A DNA stretch of 64,000 nt from Acidobacteriota bacterium (GTDB lineage: Bacteria > Acidobacteriota > Terriglobia > Terriglobales > Acidobacteriaceae): NCBI GenBank assembly GCA_021779935.1, contig JAJXZT010000064.1:188167-252166 (forward strand), written 5' to 3'. The position numbers and the translations under genes are program-made. The notes under the pieces are model-generated. The model had not been told where the DNA came from. It made no database searches and worked only from the letters and a program-made list of their open reading frames with translations. This document shows, piece after piece, positions 55,020-62,840 of the stretch. Positions within the stretch are counted from its first letter, which is position 1. Every line of letters begins with the position of its first letter.

Positions 55020-55622
55020 TTATTTGATGTATTTGAGAAGTTCCTTGAAGGCGGGAGTGCCGCTCTTGCGCATCAGTTCGTAGATCATCATCTCGGTCGA
55101 GGAAATGACCGCGCCTGCGTTCTGCATGCGCTCCAGGCCAACCTGCCAGTTCCACTCGCTACGCGAGCCCACCGCATCGGACGCCACGTGAACGATGTAT
55201 CCCTGGTCAAGCGCGCCCAGCGCCGTCTGCGTCACGCAGATGTGCGTTTCCATTCCGCAGAGCAGCATGGTGTTGCGATTGCCCGGCAGCGACTTTACCG
55301 CCGTGCAAAACGTGTCCTTGCCGAAGCAACTGAATTCAACCTTGTCGATCGGCGTCACCTCCGGGATGAGTCCGGCGATGTCGCCGACGGTGTCGCCAAG
55401 TCCGCGCGCATATTGCGTTGTCATCAGGATGGGCAAGCCGAGAATCTTTGCGGCTTGAATCAGCAACTGCGTGTTCCGCACCAGCGCTTCGTTATTGAAG
55501 ATGGGCGGTAGCAGCTTTTCCTGGATATCGATAACCACCAGCGCGCAGCGCTCGGCATCGAGCGGTTGACGCGCAATCGAGGTGAAATCGAACGCTTCGA
55601 TCCTGCCAACATTCGTGGACAT
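55020..55622 (-). CDS. Isochorismatase-family cysteine hydrolase
   Basis: 200 residues. The start at 55622 follows GGGGAGG on the minus strand. The catalytic triad context: Asp in LVVIDIQEKL, Lys in PIDKVEFSCF and Cys in GMETHICVTQTA. Family members hydrolyse amides or isochorismate; YcaC-like and nicotinamidase-like members look alike, so the substrate is open. It may head the murQ-recycling operon. Confidence 0.85.
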   Translation of the reverse strand: MSTNVGRIEAFDFTSIARQPLDAERCALVVIDIQEKLLPPIFNNEALVRNTQLLIQAAKILGLPILMTTQYARGLGDTVGDIAGLIPEVTPIDKVEFSCFGKDTFCTAVKSLPGNRNTMLLCGMETHICVTQTALGALDQGYIVHVASDAVGSRSEWNWQVGLERMQNAGAVISSTEMMIYELMRKSGTPAFKELLKYIK

Positions 55623-55843
55623 GAAGACCTCCCCGGCCGTATAGCAATGCACGCAAACATCAGGCCGACCGACAATTCTATCAGTCTATGAAACGCGCGT
55701 CAGACGCGCGGGAAGAAGGGAACACCGGCAGCAATGCAGCGGCGGCAACGGCGAGTTGACGATCTTGGGAGGCACCACGTAGAATCGAAGCGTCGCCAGA
55801 GTTAGTCTTCCTTGGCGCGACCTACAATCTAGCCGCACGACAC

Positions 55844-55917
55844 TGCCCCCTCGTTCAATGGTAGGACAGCTGACTCTGGATCAGCATATCGGGGTTCGAA
55901 TCCCTGGGGGGCAGCCA
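55844..55917 (+). tRNA. tRNA-Gln (anticodon CTG), attachment site of the element
   Basis: Full cloverleaf with encoded CCA: acceptor TGCCCCC/GGGGGCA with U1-A72 typical of tRNA-Gln and G73, D arm GTTC/GGAC, anticodon arm GCTGA-CTCTGGA-TCAGC giving anticodon CTG, and T arm CGGGG-TTCGAAT-CCCTG. The integrase gene abuts and overlaps its 3' half, the usual situation after integration into a tRNA 3' end. Confidence 0.97.
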
Positions 55918-57159
55918 AGCAGAATCAAGCACTTCCGAATCACCCCGCTCTGAACTCCTATCCTGTGGTTGCGCCTGGGTTGCATTTTGTTGCGGAGTTG
56001 TTTTCGCGTCCAGGCGATCTACCCAGGAAATATCCGCGCCCGGGATGAGGTGGCCGTAAGTGTCCACGGTGATTTGAATCGAACTGTGGCCCATTTGGTC
56101 CTTCACGTAGGCCAGCGATGCGCTGTCTTGAATCAGCAAACTGCCAAACGTGTGCCGCAGGTCATGGAAGCGGAACGTGCGCAATCCCGCCTTCTCCAGT
56201 GCCGGCTGCATGTAGCGCACGGCGATGTTGTCCGGCTTTATGGGAGTACCGGCCTGCGACGGGAATACCAGTTCGTCTGCCACGCTTGTTCGTCCCCGCA
56301 GGAAGGCATTGAACAACCGTTGTTCGCGGACCTCCAGCAGAACTCTGCGAAGCTGGCGCGAGAGGTCAACCCGGCGCGACTTCTTGCTCTTGGGTGTAGT
56401 GAACTCATCGCACGCCCAATTACGCTGGACCAAGATGAACCGATTGTTGTCCTCCTCGCTGGCGCCGAACTGAATGTCTCCCCATTGCAGGGCGATCAAC
56501 TCGCCTTTACGGAGCCCAGCTCTGAGTGCGGTGAGAAAGAACGGGTACCACTCCGGGCATACTTCTTGAACGGCATCCAGAAAGGATTCGGCCTCGGCGC
56601 GGGACATCGCACTCGCCTGGTGTGCCGGCCGTTCAGTCTTCGCGAACTTTCCGATCTTTGCCGCCGGGTTTATCTCGATGAAGCCATCTTCGACAGCCGA
56701 ATTGAGGACCGTGCGCAAGGCGCAGATGATCAGACGTAACGTATTGCGAGAGAATCGCAGTGCGGTTTCGCCCGTCTTGTCGTCAATGACCCGCGTCTCG
56801 CGGGACAGCTCTCCCAGGAATTGCTTGATGGAATCACGCGTAATTTCGTTCAGCTTCTTCTTTCCGAACCGGGGCGTGACATGAACGCGAAGAAGCTGTT
56901 CGTAACTGCGTCTCGTGGAAGGCTTGCACTCCACTTCGGCGTGCGTCTCAAGCCACCCCTGCGCGTACGCCTCGAAAGTTGGCAGCTCGATTTCCTTCCC
57001 AAAGAATCCGAAATCACCAAGGGCGAGCTTTGCCTCCAGGATTCGCTTTACCTCGATCGCCGCCGCTCGGCTGTCGCCGATGCACTTGGCTTTGCGGCGT
57101 CCACGGTAGTTCACGAACACATACCACTTGCCGCTCTTTTTTCGGATTGTTACGCCCAT
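55855..57159 (-). CDS. Tyrosine-type integrase
   Basis: 434 residues from ATG 57159. It has an Arm-DNA-binding N-terminus (SGKWYVFVNYRGRRK), a SAM-like core-binding domain (TFEAYAQGWLETHAEV), and a catalytic domain with Arg217 (AGLRKGE), His332/Arg335 (FHDLRH), His358 (MGHSS) and Tyr368 (TVDTYGH), all intact. The last 20 codons are the antisense strand of tRNA-Gln (reading PPRDSNPDM and onward), so the C-terminus is created by integration. The start overlaps the HTH gene stop as TGATG. Confidence 0.92.
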   Translation of the reverse strand: MGVTIRKKSGKWYVFVNYRGRRKAKCIGDSRAAAIEVKRILEAKLALGDFGFFGKEIELPTFEAYAQGWLETHAEVECKPSTRRSYEQLLRVHVTPRFGKKKLNEITRDSIKQFLGELSRETRVIDDKTGETALRFSRNTLRLIICALRTVLNSAVEDGFIEINPAAKIGKFAKTERPAHQASAMSRAEAESFLDAVQEVCPEWYPFFLTALRAGLRKGELIALQWGDIQFGASEEDNNRFILVQRNWACDEFTTPKSKKSRRVDLSRQLRRVLLEVREQRLFNAFLRGRTSVADELVFPSQAGTPIKPDNIAVRYMQPALEKAGLRTFRFHDLRHTFGSLLIQDSASLAYVKDQMGHSSIQITVDTYGHLIPGADISWVDRLDAKTTPQQNATQAQPQDRSSERGDSEVLDSAWLPPRDSNPDMLIQSQLSYH

Positions 57160-57431
57160 CAATTCCGCCCTGTCAGTTCCATCAATATTTCGCCTGCAAT
57201 GCCATTCACGTCAACAGAATCCACCGGCCGCACCTGGTGCGCTTCGAGCCATGCATCGAAGGATGATTTGCGTACGAGGATCTTGGTTTCAACTCGAACG
57301 GCCGGCAGCGGGTTCACGGGGCGGTGGATCCACTCTCTGAGAGTGCGCTCCGAAACGGCGATGTATCGCCGCAGGGCCGCTAGGTCCATCCATTCGAGCT
57401 CCGTCCGCGAATTGGTTTGTCGCTTTTCCAT
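57159..57431 (-). CDS. Excisionase-like helix-turn-helix protein
   Basis: 90 residues. The N-terminal MDLAALRRYIAVSERTLREWI is a helix-turn-helix of the MerR/excisionase type, with PLPAVRVETKILVRKSSFDAWLE as the wing and C-terminal helix. Such proteins steer excision or regulate their own operon. It lies directly upstream of the integrase with a one-base overlap and 20 bases downstream of the DnaC-like gene. Confidence 0.78.
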   Translation of the reverse strand: MEKRQTNSRTELEWMDLAALRRYIAVSERTLREWIHRPVNPLPAVRVETKILVRKSSFDAWLEAHQVRPVDSVDVNGIAGEILMELTGRN

Positions 57432-57451
57432 CTGTTCGGTCTGTTACGCGC

Positions 57452-58249
57452 TCAATCGCAATCGTTCGAGCCCCTCGCAGAGCCCCAATCGAATACAAGG
57501 AGCTTGCCACCATTCTCCCGCAGCCGGTCCCACGCACGTTCGCCAAGATAGTGCTTCAAATCATCCACCGGAACGTTGCTGATGACGATGGTCGGAAGCA
57601 TCCGGTCGTACCGCGCGCCCAAAATTTTGAAAAGTTCCAGCTGCTCACTCTCCGTGCCGCGTTGCACGCCGACTTCGTCCAAAATGAGCAAATCGACGCC
57701 GGCGAGGCGCCGGATGACATCGGCCTCGGACTCGACCGAATCATTCCGCCACGTTTCCCTGATTGCTTGAATCGCGTCAAAGACGGTGGTATAGCGCGCC
57801 CGGAAGGAAGATTGCAGGAGTTGCTGGCCGACAGCGAGTGCCAAATGAGTTTTGCCAGTCCCGGGTTGTCCTACTATGGTTAGGCACTGACCCCGCGCCC
57901 GATGCTGGGCGAAGTTGTCCGCGTACGATTTCATGGCAAGGAGCACTTTCTCCTGGGCACTGGTCGTGGCTCGAAACTGCGCAAAACCTTTGCCGACAAA
58001 TCGCTGCGGAATGCCGGCGTTCCTGAGCCGCGCCTGATACTTCCGCTCCTGTTTCATCCGCTCCTCCGCGTCGGCGGCCTCTCGCTCACACTGTTCGCAG
58101 GAAGTCCACTCCGTCAGTCGTCCAAGCAGGCGGGTCCGAACGGACTCATATTTTCCATGGACGTCGCACATACGTTTCTCGCGGGCGACCTCCTCAAAAG
58201 CACCGTTCACTTTGAAGTCCGGTTTCCGTAATATCGGCAGGGTATTCAT
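57452..58249 (-). CDS. DnaC/IstB-like AAA+ helicase loader
   Basis: 265 residues. A Walker A GQPGTGKTH at 127-135, a Walker B LLILDEVG near 183, and the sensor region ISNVP are present. The N-terminal half has a CxxH..CxxC cluster (Cys28, His31, Cys51, Cys54), probably a zinc finger as in phage helicase loaders. It loads the replicative helicase at the element's origin. It overlaps the upstream replication-initiator-like gene by four bases (ATGA). Confidence 0.85.
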   Translation of the reverse strand: MNTLPILRKPDFKVNGAFEEVAREKRMCDVHGKYESVRTRLLGRLTEWTSCEQCEREAADAEERMKQERKYQARLRNAGIPQRFVGKGFAQFRATTSAQEKVLLAMKSYADNFAQHRARGQCLTIVGQPGTGKTHLALAVGQQLLQSSFRARYTTVFDAIQAIRETWRNDSVESEADVIRRLAGVDLLILDEVGVQRGTESEQLELFKILGARYDRMLPTIVISNVPVDDLKHYLGERAWDRLRENGGKLLVFDWGSARGSNDCD

Positions 58250-59118
58250 AGGTCGAAACTCCCGTCTGGGTTTTCAATTCTGCCGCCGCTGTAGCTCTTC
58301 GAGGCGGCGGAAATTGGCACCGTCTGGGCCGACGGTTGCCGGTGCGGGCTATCTTGTGCTCGCGTCAGCCACGAGACACAAAAGGCCATGAGGCCCCGCT
58401 TGGTCTTGCGGCGCTTCGGATTTGCTTCGAGCCACGCTTTCATTTTCCGCAGTTCTTGCCTCACATCGATGGCGCCAAAAAGGGCCGTCCACTTCTCCGC
58501 CTGTACCTCGGAGATCCCGAAATCGCTTCCATCATTTAAGGGCAACGAAATTGCGATTGGCGTGCAGTCGCCTGACGGCTGCGCGCAGCTAGCGGTGTCG
58601 GGCGTGGCGAGGAGTGGTGCGGGTGGTGTGGTGTGGTGTGGAGTGGTGTGGTGGGCATTGCGGTTTTCTACGGGGCGCATGCGCTCGGCATGCGACTCGC
58701 ATGCGGCTGGCATGCGGTCCGCATCGGTACCGGCTGCGGGTTGTACATCCGTCGCTTGCCGCCGGCGTCCCCAGCGTGCGTTCGCCGCATCTCTCGCAGC
58801 CTGGATTCGCTGGCTACGAGTGGCTGCGAACGGATTGTGTTCCATCCAGTCGTGGATGAAGAACCGCCCGGGTTCTCCGTCGAGAAATCCGACGTCCATA
58901 AGTGCCTGCACGAGAACTCCGGGCGCTCCGCCCCAGTCTGCCGCAATCGCGATATCCTCGTCACTCATCCCTGAAAGATTGCCATCCGGTCGACTGTCCG
59001 CAACCCAGAGGAAAAGACACACGAGCGCCCAGCAGCCGCGTTCTTCCAGCCGCCGGCGAAGTTTGACCGTCTTTGGGTGCCGCGGCAAAGTAGTCGAGAT
59101 ACGTGCGTCGTCCGCCAT
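58246..59118 (-). CDS. Replication-initiator-like phage or plasmid protein
   Basis: 290 residues. The N-terminal region (HPKTVKLRRRLEERGCWALVCLFLWVAD) is a winged-helix type found in phage replication proteins of the O/DnaD-like class. A His/Thr-rich stretch at about residue 155 is encoded by a 5-base repeat, and a C-terminal basic segment follows. No catalytic motif is seen. Its position before a DnaC-like loader supports an initiator role. Confidence 0.65.
   Translation of the reverse strand: MADDARISTTLPRHPKTVKLRRRLEERGCWALVCLFLWVADSRPDGNLSGMSDEDIAIAADWGGAPGVLVQALMDVGFLDGEPGRFFIHDWMEHNPFAATRSQRIQAARDAANARWGRRRQATDVQPAAGTDADRMPAACESHAERMRPVENRNAHHTTPHHTTPPAPLLATPDTASCAQPSGDCTPIAISLPLNDGSDFGISEVQAEKWTALFGAIDVRQELRKMKAWLEANPKRRKTKRGLMAFCVSWLTRAQDSPHRQPSAQTVPISAASKSYSGGRIENPDGSFDL
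58621..58655. repeat. Pentanucleotide microsatellite inside the initiator-like gene
   Basis: Seven near-perfect copies of a GTGTG-type unit (GGGTG, GTGTG x3, GAGTG, GTGTG, GTGGG) encode the His/Thr/Pro stretch on the minus strand. Since the unit is five bases, gain or loss of one copy shifts the frame. Confidence 0.75.
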
Positions 59119-59453
59119 TAGTCCGGGTACCTCGCACCCCGCACATCGGAGAAGAGCATCGGTTGAGCTGGTGGAGAACCCGCGGGCGTCGGCGCTTGTG
59201 CCGCTGTCATTGCTGGAGTGGACTCAAGGCGAAACCACGAGCAGCGTTGGCCATCGATCTCACGCGTGCGATTGGCAATTCGGTATCCCGCCTTCCGCAG
59301 CTCGAAAATGCGGGCATTGTACTGGGCGGCGCATTCCGAGATCTTCGGGAGCGGGACCCATTCACCGCGCGCACTAGCCAGCAGGTCGAGTATTTTGGCG
59401 CGCTGAGTCCTGGCGTTCGGAGGTCTTTTATTGGTGATAAAATCAGAAATCAT
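59118..59453 (-). CDS. Winged-helix DNA-binding-like protein
   Basis: 111 residues. TQRAKILDLLASARGEWVPL..ISECAAQYNARIFELRKAGY resembles small winged-helix proteins common in phage and mobile-element replication operons. The C-terminal third is Ala/Pro-rich. It overlaps the next gene by one base (TAATG). Role unknown; perhaps a regulator of the operon it heads. Confidence 0.7.
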   Translation of the reverse strand: MISDFITNKRPPNARTQRAKILDLLASARGEWVPLPKISECAAQYNARIFELRKAGYRIANRTREIDGQRCSWFRLESTPAMTAAQAPTPAGSPPAQPMLFSDVRGARYPD

Positions 59454-59470
59454 TTCAGTTCCGACCTCTG

Positions 59471-59511
59471 CGCCACTGTGAGCGTGCCCACGTCCGAAGT
59501 GGCGCTTCGTT
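59471..59511. promoter_or_regulatory. Inverted repeat GCGCCAC...GTGGCGC
   Basis: GCGCCAC (near 59471) and GTGGCGC (near 59500) flank a 22-base interval, with TTCGTTTTT after the second arm. It lies between the XRE gene and the leftward operon. It could be a terminator on the plus strand or an operator. Confidence 0.35.
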
Positions 59512-59579
59512 TTTACCGGTCAAGAGACAGAGATATGCTGTCGAGGTACTACGCCGCACTTCGCAGCGGAACGCACTTG

Positions 59580-59801
59580 TTATCGAGCTCGAGTGGCAGC
59601 AGTAACTTCGGTCACAAACCGCTTCGTTTTCTTCAGCTCCGGCAAAATCACTTCACCGACCGCTGCTATTTCCTCAGGCAGGAGTTGAATCGTGCCTGAT
59701 TCCGCCAGGCTGATCCGAAACCGGGAGACCTTCGCACGCCTGGCGAGTTCTATTTGGGACAAGCCGGACGCCTTCCGAATTGATTTGAGGTTCTCATTCA
59801 T
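59580..59801 (-). CDS. XRE-family repressor-like protein
   Basis: 73 residues. An N-terminal HTH_3 (LKSIRKASGLSQIELARRAKVSR, with FRISLAESG as the last helix) is clear. Short and lacking a C-terminal oligomerisation domain. GGAAGGAG lies upstream of the start. It sits at the divergence point between the leftward replication operon and the rightward genes, as phage repressors do. Confidence 0.82.
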   Translation of the reverse strand: MNENLKSIRKASGLSQIELARRAKVSRFRISLAESGTIQLLPEEIAAVGEVILPELKKTKRFVTEVTAATRAR

Positions 59802-59817
59802 AAACTGTGCTCCTTCC

Positions 59818-59827
59818 GCAATATTGC
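59818..59827. promoter_or_regulatory. Palindrome GCAATATTGC in the XRE divergent promoter
   Basis: A perfect 10-bp palindrome 16 bases upstream of the XRE start and about 40 before the rightward gene. A plausible operator for the XRE repressor. Confidence 0.4.
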
Positions 59828-59867
59828 TATTGCGCCAATCAAAGTAGGGAGATATGGTTTCCGCATT

Positions 59868-60608
59868 ATGCGCAGTTCAAGTACGGTAACGCGAGGATCA
59901 CGGTCCAAATCACGTAGCTCGATGTCGAGCAGGTCTGCTCTGGATGCGCAGCCACTTCCGAAATTGAGTCCGCAGGCTGAGCAAAAGAGACAGCGCGCGA
60001 AGGAGTCCCATTCATTTACACTTACCGACGGAAAATTTGTTGTGCATTGGCTCAATGCCGCGAAGGGAACTGCATCGTACGACCGTGCTGTATCCATCTT
60101 GAACGAGTTGAAGACATTGCCGGTTGATTTTGATGCGTTCCAAAACACACCACCACATTTGGGTGGAGGACTGCCTCGGCTACGCACTCTTAACATGCGC
60201 CACCATGCGCTTAATCAGGCTCTCTCGATATACGCATTTCGTCCGCGAGTTACTCTTCGCGTCTTCCAAGGGGCTTGGCGCCACGGAATGGTTCCCGATG
60301 ACAACCAGGACTGGTTTCAAATCAAGATTGACGATCAGACGGTTAGCGAAGCAGATGTAGTAATGGCGTTGATGCGTTTGAATCTAACTGGCGATGTGAC
60401 AAAAGTTTGCCGGTGCGACAACTGTGAGGACTGCTGGCTGTTTGCTGCGAAGAAGAATTACCACTTCTGTTCTGCCAAATGCCGCGAGGCGTTCTACAAA
60501 AAAGCGCCCGATTACCACGCGCGCAAAGCGGCCAATCAAAAAAAATACCGGAGTGGATTGAAACGGATGGATGTCAACAACCTTAAGGCTGCACAGAAAC
60601 GCAAATAA
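59868..60608 (+). CDS. CGNR-type zinc-finger protein, element cargo
   Basis: 246 residues from ATG 59868. A Ser/Arg-rich N-terminus of about 25 residues is followed by a domain of unknown type; the C-terminus has Cys-x2-Cys-x2-Cys (CDNCEDC), then YHFCSAKCREAFYKK, much like the CGNR/ABATE zinc finger, with a basic tail. CGNR proteins are thought to bind nucleic acids. Its cargo position suggests regulatory or defence roles, but none can be claimed. Confidence 0.6.
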   Translation: MRSSSTVTRGSRSKSRSSMSSRSALDAQPLPKLSPQAEQKRQRAKESHSFTLTDGKFVVHWLNAAKGTASYDRAVSILNELKTLPVDFDAFQNTPPHLGGGLPRLRTLNMRHHALNQALSIYAFRPRVTLRVFQGAWRHGMVPDDNQDWFQIKIDDQTVSEADVVMALMRLNLTGDVTKVCRCDNCEDCWLFAAKKNYHFCSAKCREAFYKKAPDYHARKAANQKKYRSGLKRMDVNNLKAAQKRK

Positions 60609-60645
60609 TCTAGTGCGAGTGCATTCTCGACAAAGGAGTAGCTCG

Positions 60646-61377
60646 ATGCAAAAGACCAAGGGTTCAAAGCACGGAAACCAGAAACGACCATCTGTTAGCC
60701 AGAAAGCGCTGTCGCTACTTGCCCACTGGTCCGAGCAACATACAGCTATTGAATTGATCATTCGGGACTCTTCGCCAATCCGGAGTTATTCAGGAGTCCT
60801 CTACAAACTTGATTCGATAGATGGATTCGGCTTTAGCAGTCCTTGTGGCATTCATGCAAAGCTTGTTCCAAGCGCTTGGACACGAGCCAGTTTAGACGAA
60901 GTGCAACCAGAGAGAGTTATAAACATCCGGGATCGAAAACAGTCGTTCTCACTCGCAGCAATGTGGAAGCAGCCAGCGACGGATTTAAAGCCGGTCCAGG
61001 AACAACTTGAAAATTGGTACAAATCGAAATCAAAACTCTCTATCCGCATTTTCCTGCCCTTTGGGGCGATCTCATTCACGGGAGTAGTTAAGCAGGTTAG
61101 CGATTTGTGCATTATGAAAACGGGCGCTCCGGGCTCGGCCGTCGCAATCCCATTGGCGAGAATGTTCTGTGAGATCCGAGCCCGGAATGGGCAGGCAGTA
61201 GTGAGCATGACCAGTCTATCCACCGGCAATCAAGTCATCGTCTCCGAAACCGAAACGGCCGATGTGGATGTATTTAAGGCTTTCCAAGTAATCAACGGCG
61301 GTCTGGCAAGTGGGAAAGTATCTCACCGGCGACATCAGAAGCCCATTTCAAAATTAGTTATGGTCCCTGAGTCGTAA
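60646..61377 (+). CDS. Unknown protein, element cargo
   Basis: 243 residues with an AAAGGAG ribosome site ahead of the ATG at 60646. Two similar halves may exist (around 45-115 and 125-195, each with a GV..K.-type beta hairpin), which is suggestive of a duplicated small barrel. No signal peptide, membrane segment or catalytic motif is recognised. Base composition is clearly richer in A+T than the chromosome on the left. It follows the CGNR-like gene by 37 bases. Confidence 0.6.
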   Translation: MQKTKGSKHGNQKRPSVSQKALSLLAHWSEQHTAIELIIRDSSPIRSYSGVLYKLDSIDGFGFSSPCGIHAKLVPSAWTRASLDEVQPERVINIRDRKQSFSLAAMWKQPATDLKPVQEQLENWYKSKSKLSIRIFLPFGAISFTGVVKQVSDLCIMKTGAPGSAVAIPLARMFCEIRARNGQAVVSMTSLSTGNQVIVSETETADVDVFKAFQVINGGLASGKVSHRRHQKPISKLVMVPES

Positions 61378-61464
61378 TCTTGACAACGCTTCCGAAACAA
61401 GCGAGTTGGAGATACGCCAAAGAAAGGTTGCAATTCCTCTGCCAACAAAATGCATGCGTCCCTC

Positions 61465-61494
61465 TTGACAACGTATAACGTTCGGTATACGTTG
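61465..61494 (+). promoter_or_regulatory. Promoter with perfect 9-bp inverted repeat
   Basis: CAACGTATA (61469-61477) and TATACGTTG (61486-61494) form a perfect dyad with an eight-base spacer. TTGACA at 61465-61470 overlaps its left arm as a -35 box and the right arm covers the likely -10. It lies 27 bases ahead of a gene for a probable small DNA-binding protein, so autorepression is likely. Confidence 0.65.
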
Positions 61495-61521
61495 ATGCCC
61501 GTGTATGAAGGCGACCGCAAG

Positions 61522-61704
61522 ATGACCCAAAAGAAGCAAGTAGAAAAGAAGGCATGGGAGCAGCCAGTTGTGTTCCGGCCGTCCGAGCGAGACAGGAAAA
61601 TGCTTGACTGGCTCACTGAATGGCTTGACGATAAGCCCTCGCGGGTTGTTCGCCGTGCGATTGAACGGCTGTACGAACTGGAGAGGCGCAAGGCTGAGCG
61701 CTGA
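61522..61704 (+). CDS. Small ribbon-helix-helix-like regulator
   Basis: 60 residues from ATG 61522; ATG 61495 is an alternative that would begin right at the inverted repeat. The sequence RPSERDRKMLDWLTEWLDDK with SRVVRRAIERLYELE fits the ribbon-helix-helix pattern (beta strand around VVFRP, then two helices). The strong dyad in its promoter agrees with a self-binding regulator. Assignment is inference. Confidence 0.6.
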   Translation: MTQKKQVEKKAWEQPVVFRPSERDRKMLDWLTEWLDDKPSRVVRRAIERLYELERRKAER

Positions 61705-61789
61705 GCACTGACCTAACAATCGCGCCGCTCCGGTGCTCGAAACACCGAGAACGGCGCTAACCACCGAGCCGCACAGGAGGCGGCATCCA

Positions 61790-62170
61790 ATGGCTAAGAC
61801 CAAGCGTAATATCTCGCCCCTTAATTCTCAATCGAAGAAACTCAACCAGCGTGCCAGGGAGGCAAGCGAGAATTTTTCGAAGCTATACCAACTGGCGTGC
61901 GAGACCGGGCTGGGGCTCGGCTGGCTTCACATCGATGGCATCCATCAGGATGCGGACCTGTCGCTCATCCCCGAAATGCTCTCAGATCTGCCGTCGGTCC
62001 AGCGCGCGAAGGAGGCCCAGCGCGTTGCCGTCGAAGAATCCCGAAAGATATTGGCGGATCTTCACCAGCAGGTCTGCAAGCAGATGGGTATCGAGACGAT
62101 CATGGAAAGCCAGTACGACTTGGTGCGTTTCGTCCGCGGACTCCGCACGTCAGAGGTCTCGCATGCATGA
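61790..62170 (+). CDS. Unknown protein coupled to the serine recombinase
   Basis: 126 residues, ATG 61790 after CAGGAGG. It is mostly helical and charged, with GLGLGWLHIDGIHQDADLSL as a central element and a Gln/Arg-rich coiled stretch after it. No domain is recognised. It overlaps the recombinase by eight bases, suggesting coordinated synthesis, possibly as an accessory factor. Confidence 0.6.
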   Translation: MAKTKRNISPLNSQSKKLNQRAREASENFSKLYQLACETGLGLGWLHIDGIHQDADLSLIPEMLSDLPSVQRAKEAQRVAVEESRKILADLHQQVCKQMGIETIMESQYDLVRFVRGLRTSEVSHA

Positions 62171-62780
62171 CGCCGAGCCGCACTTGCAACGCGTGGCGAT
62201 CTACGCACGCGTGTCCACGATGAACGGGCAGGACCCGGAGCTACAGCTTTCCGAACTCCGGGACTTTGCTCGCCGGCGAGGTCTTGAGGTTCACGCGGAG
62301 TACGTGGACCGGGGCGTTTCGGGCGCGAAGGATTCGCGCCCGGCGCTCAACCGTCTGATGGCCGACGCACAGCAGCATCGATTCGATGCCATCCTGGTGT
62401 GGAAAATCGACCGGTTCGGGCGCTCCCTGAAGCACCTGGTGAACGCCCTCGCCGATCTGTCTGCCTACGGCATCGCGTTCATCAGCTTGCGCGACAATCT
62501 CGACCTTTCGACCCCTTCCGGGCGGCTTATGTTCGCTGTGATTGGCGCCATGGCGGAATTTGAGCGTGCGCTGATTCGGGAACGAGTGAAAGCTGGTCTG
62601 AGAAATGCCCGATCCAAGGGGCGGAGACTCGGACGGCCACCGGTGATGGTCAACCTGCAAGAATTGCACCGCCTACGCGCAGCAGGGCTCGGCTGGCACT
62701 CCGTTGCGAGACGGATGGGCCTCGGAGTTGGAACCGTGATCCGTGCCGCGCAGAACTCAATCAGAAGCGAAGTCGCGTAG
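62163..62780 (+). CDS. Serine recombinase (resolvase/invertase type)
   Basis: 205 residues from ATG 62163. The catalytic-domain motif VAIYARVSTMNGQDPELQL carries the nucleophile Ser18. RPALNRLMADA and VWKIDRFGRSLKHLV hold the catalytic arginines, and GRRLGRPPVMV with RAAGLGWHSVARRMGLGVG is the C-terminal HTH. It is the size of small resolvases rather than large integrases. A second recombinase on the element besides the tyrosine integrase suggests resolution or inversion of DNA. Confidence 0.9.
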   Translation: MHDAEPHLQRVAIYARVSTMNGQDPELQLSELRDFARRRGLEVHAEYVDRGVSGAKDSRPALNRLMADAQQHRFDAILVWKIDRFGRSLKHLVNALADLSAYGIAFISLRDNLDLSTPSGRLMFAVIGAMAEFERALIRERVKAGLRNARSKGRRLGRPPVMVNLQELHRLRAAGLGWHSVARRMGLGVGTVIRAAQNSIRSEVA

Positions 62781-62840
62781 GGCGATTCCCCTCATCGCAA
62801 ACGCGGTTGTTCGCATGAACCGGCCTTTCGGGGTTGCTGT

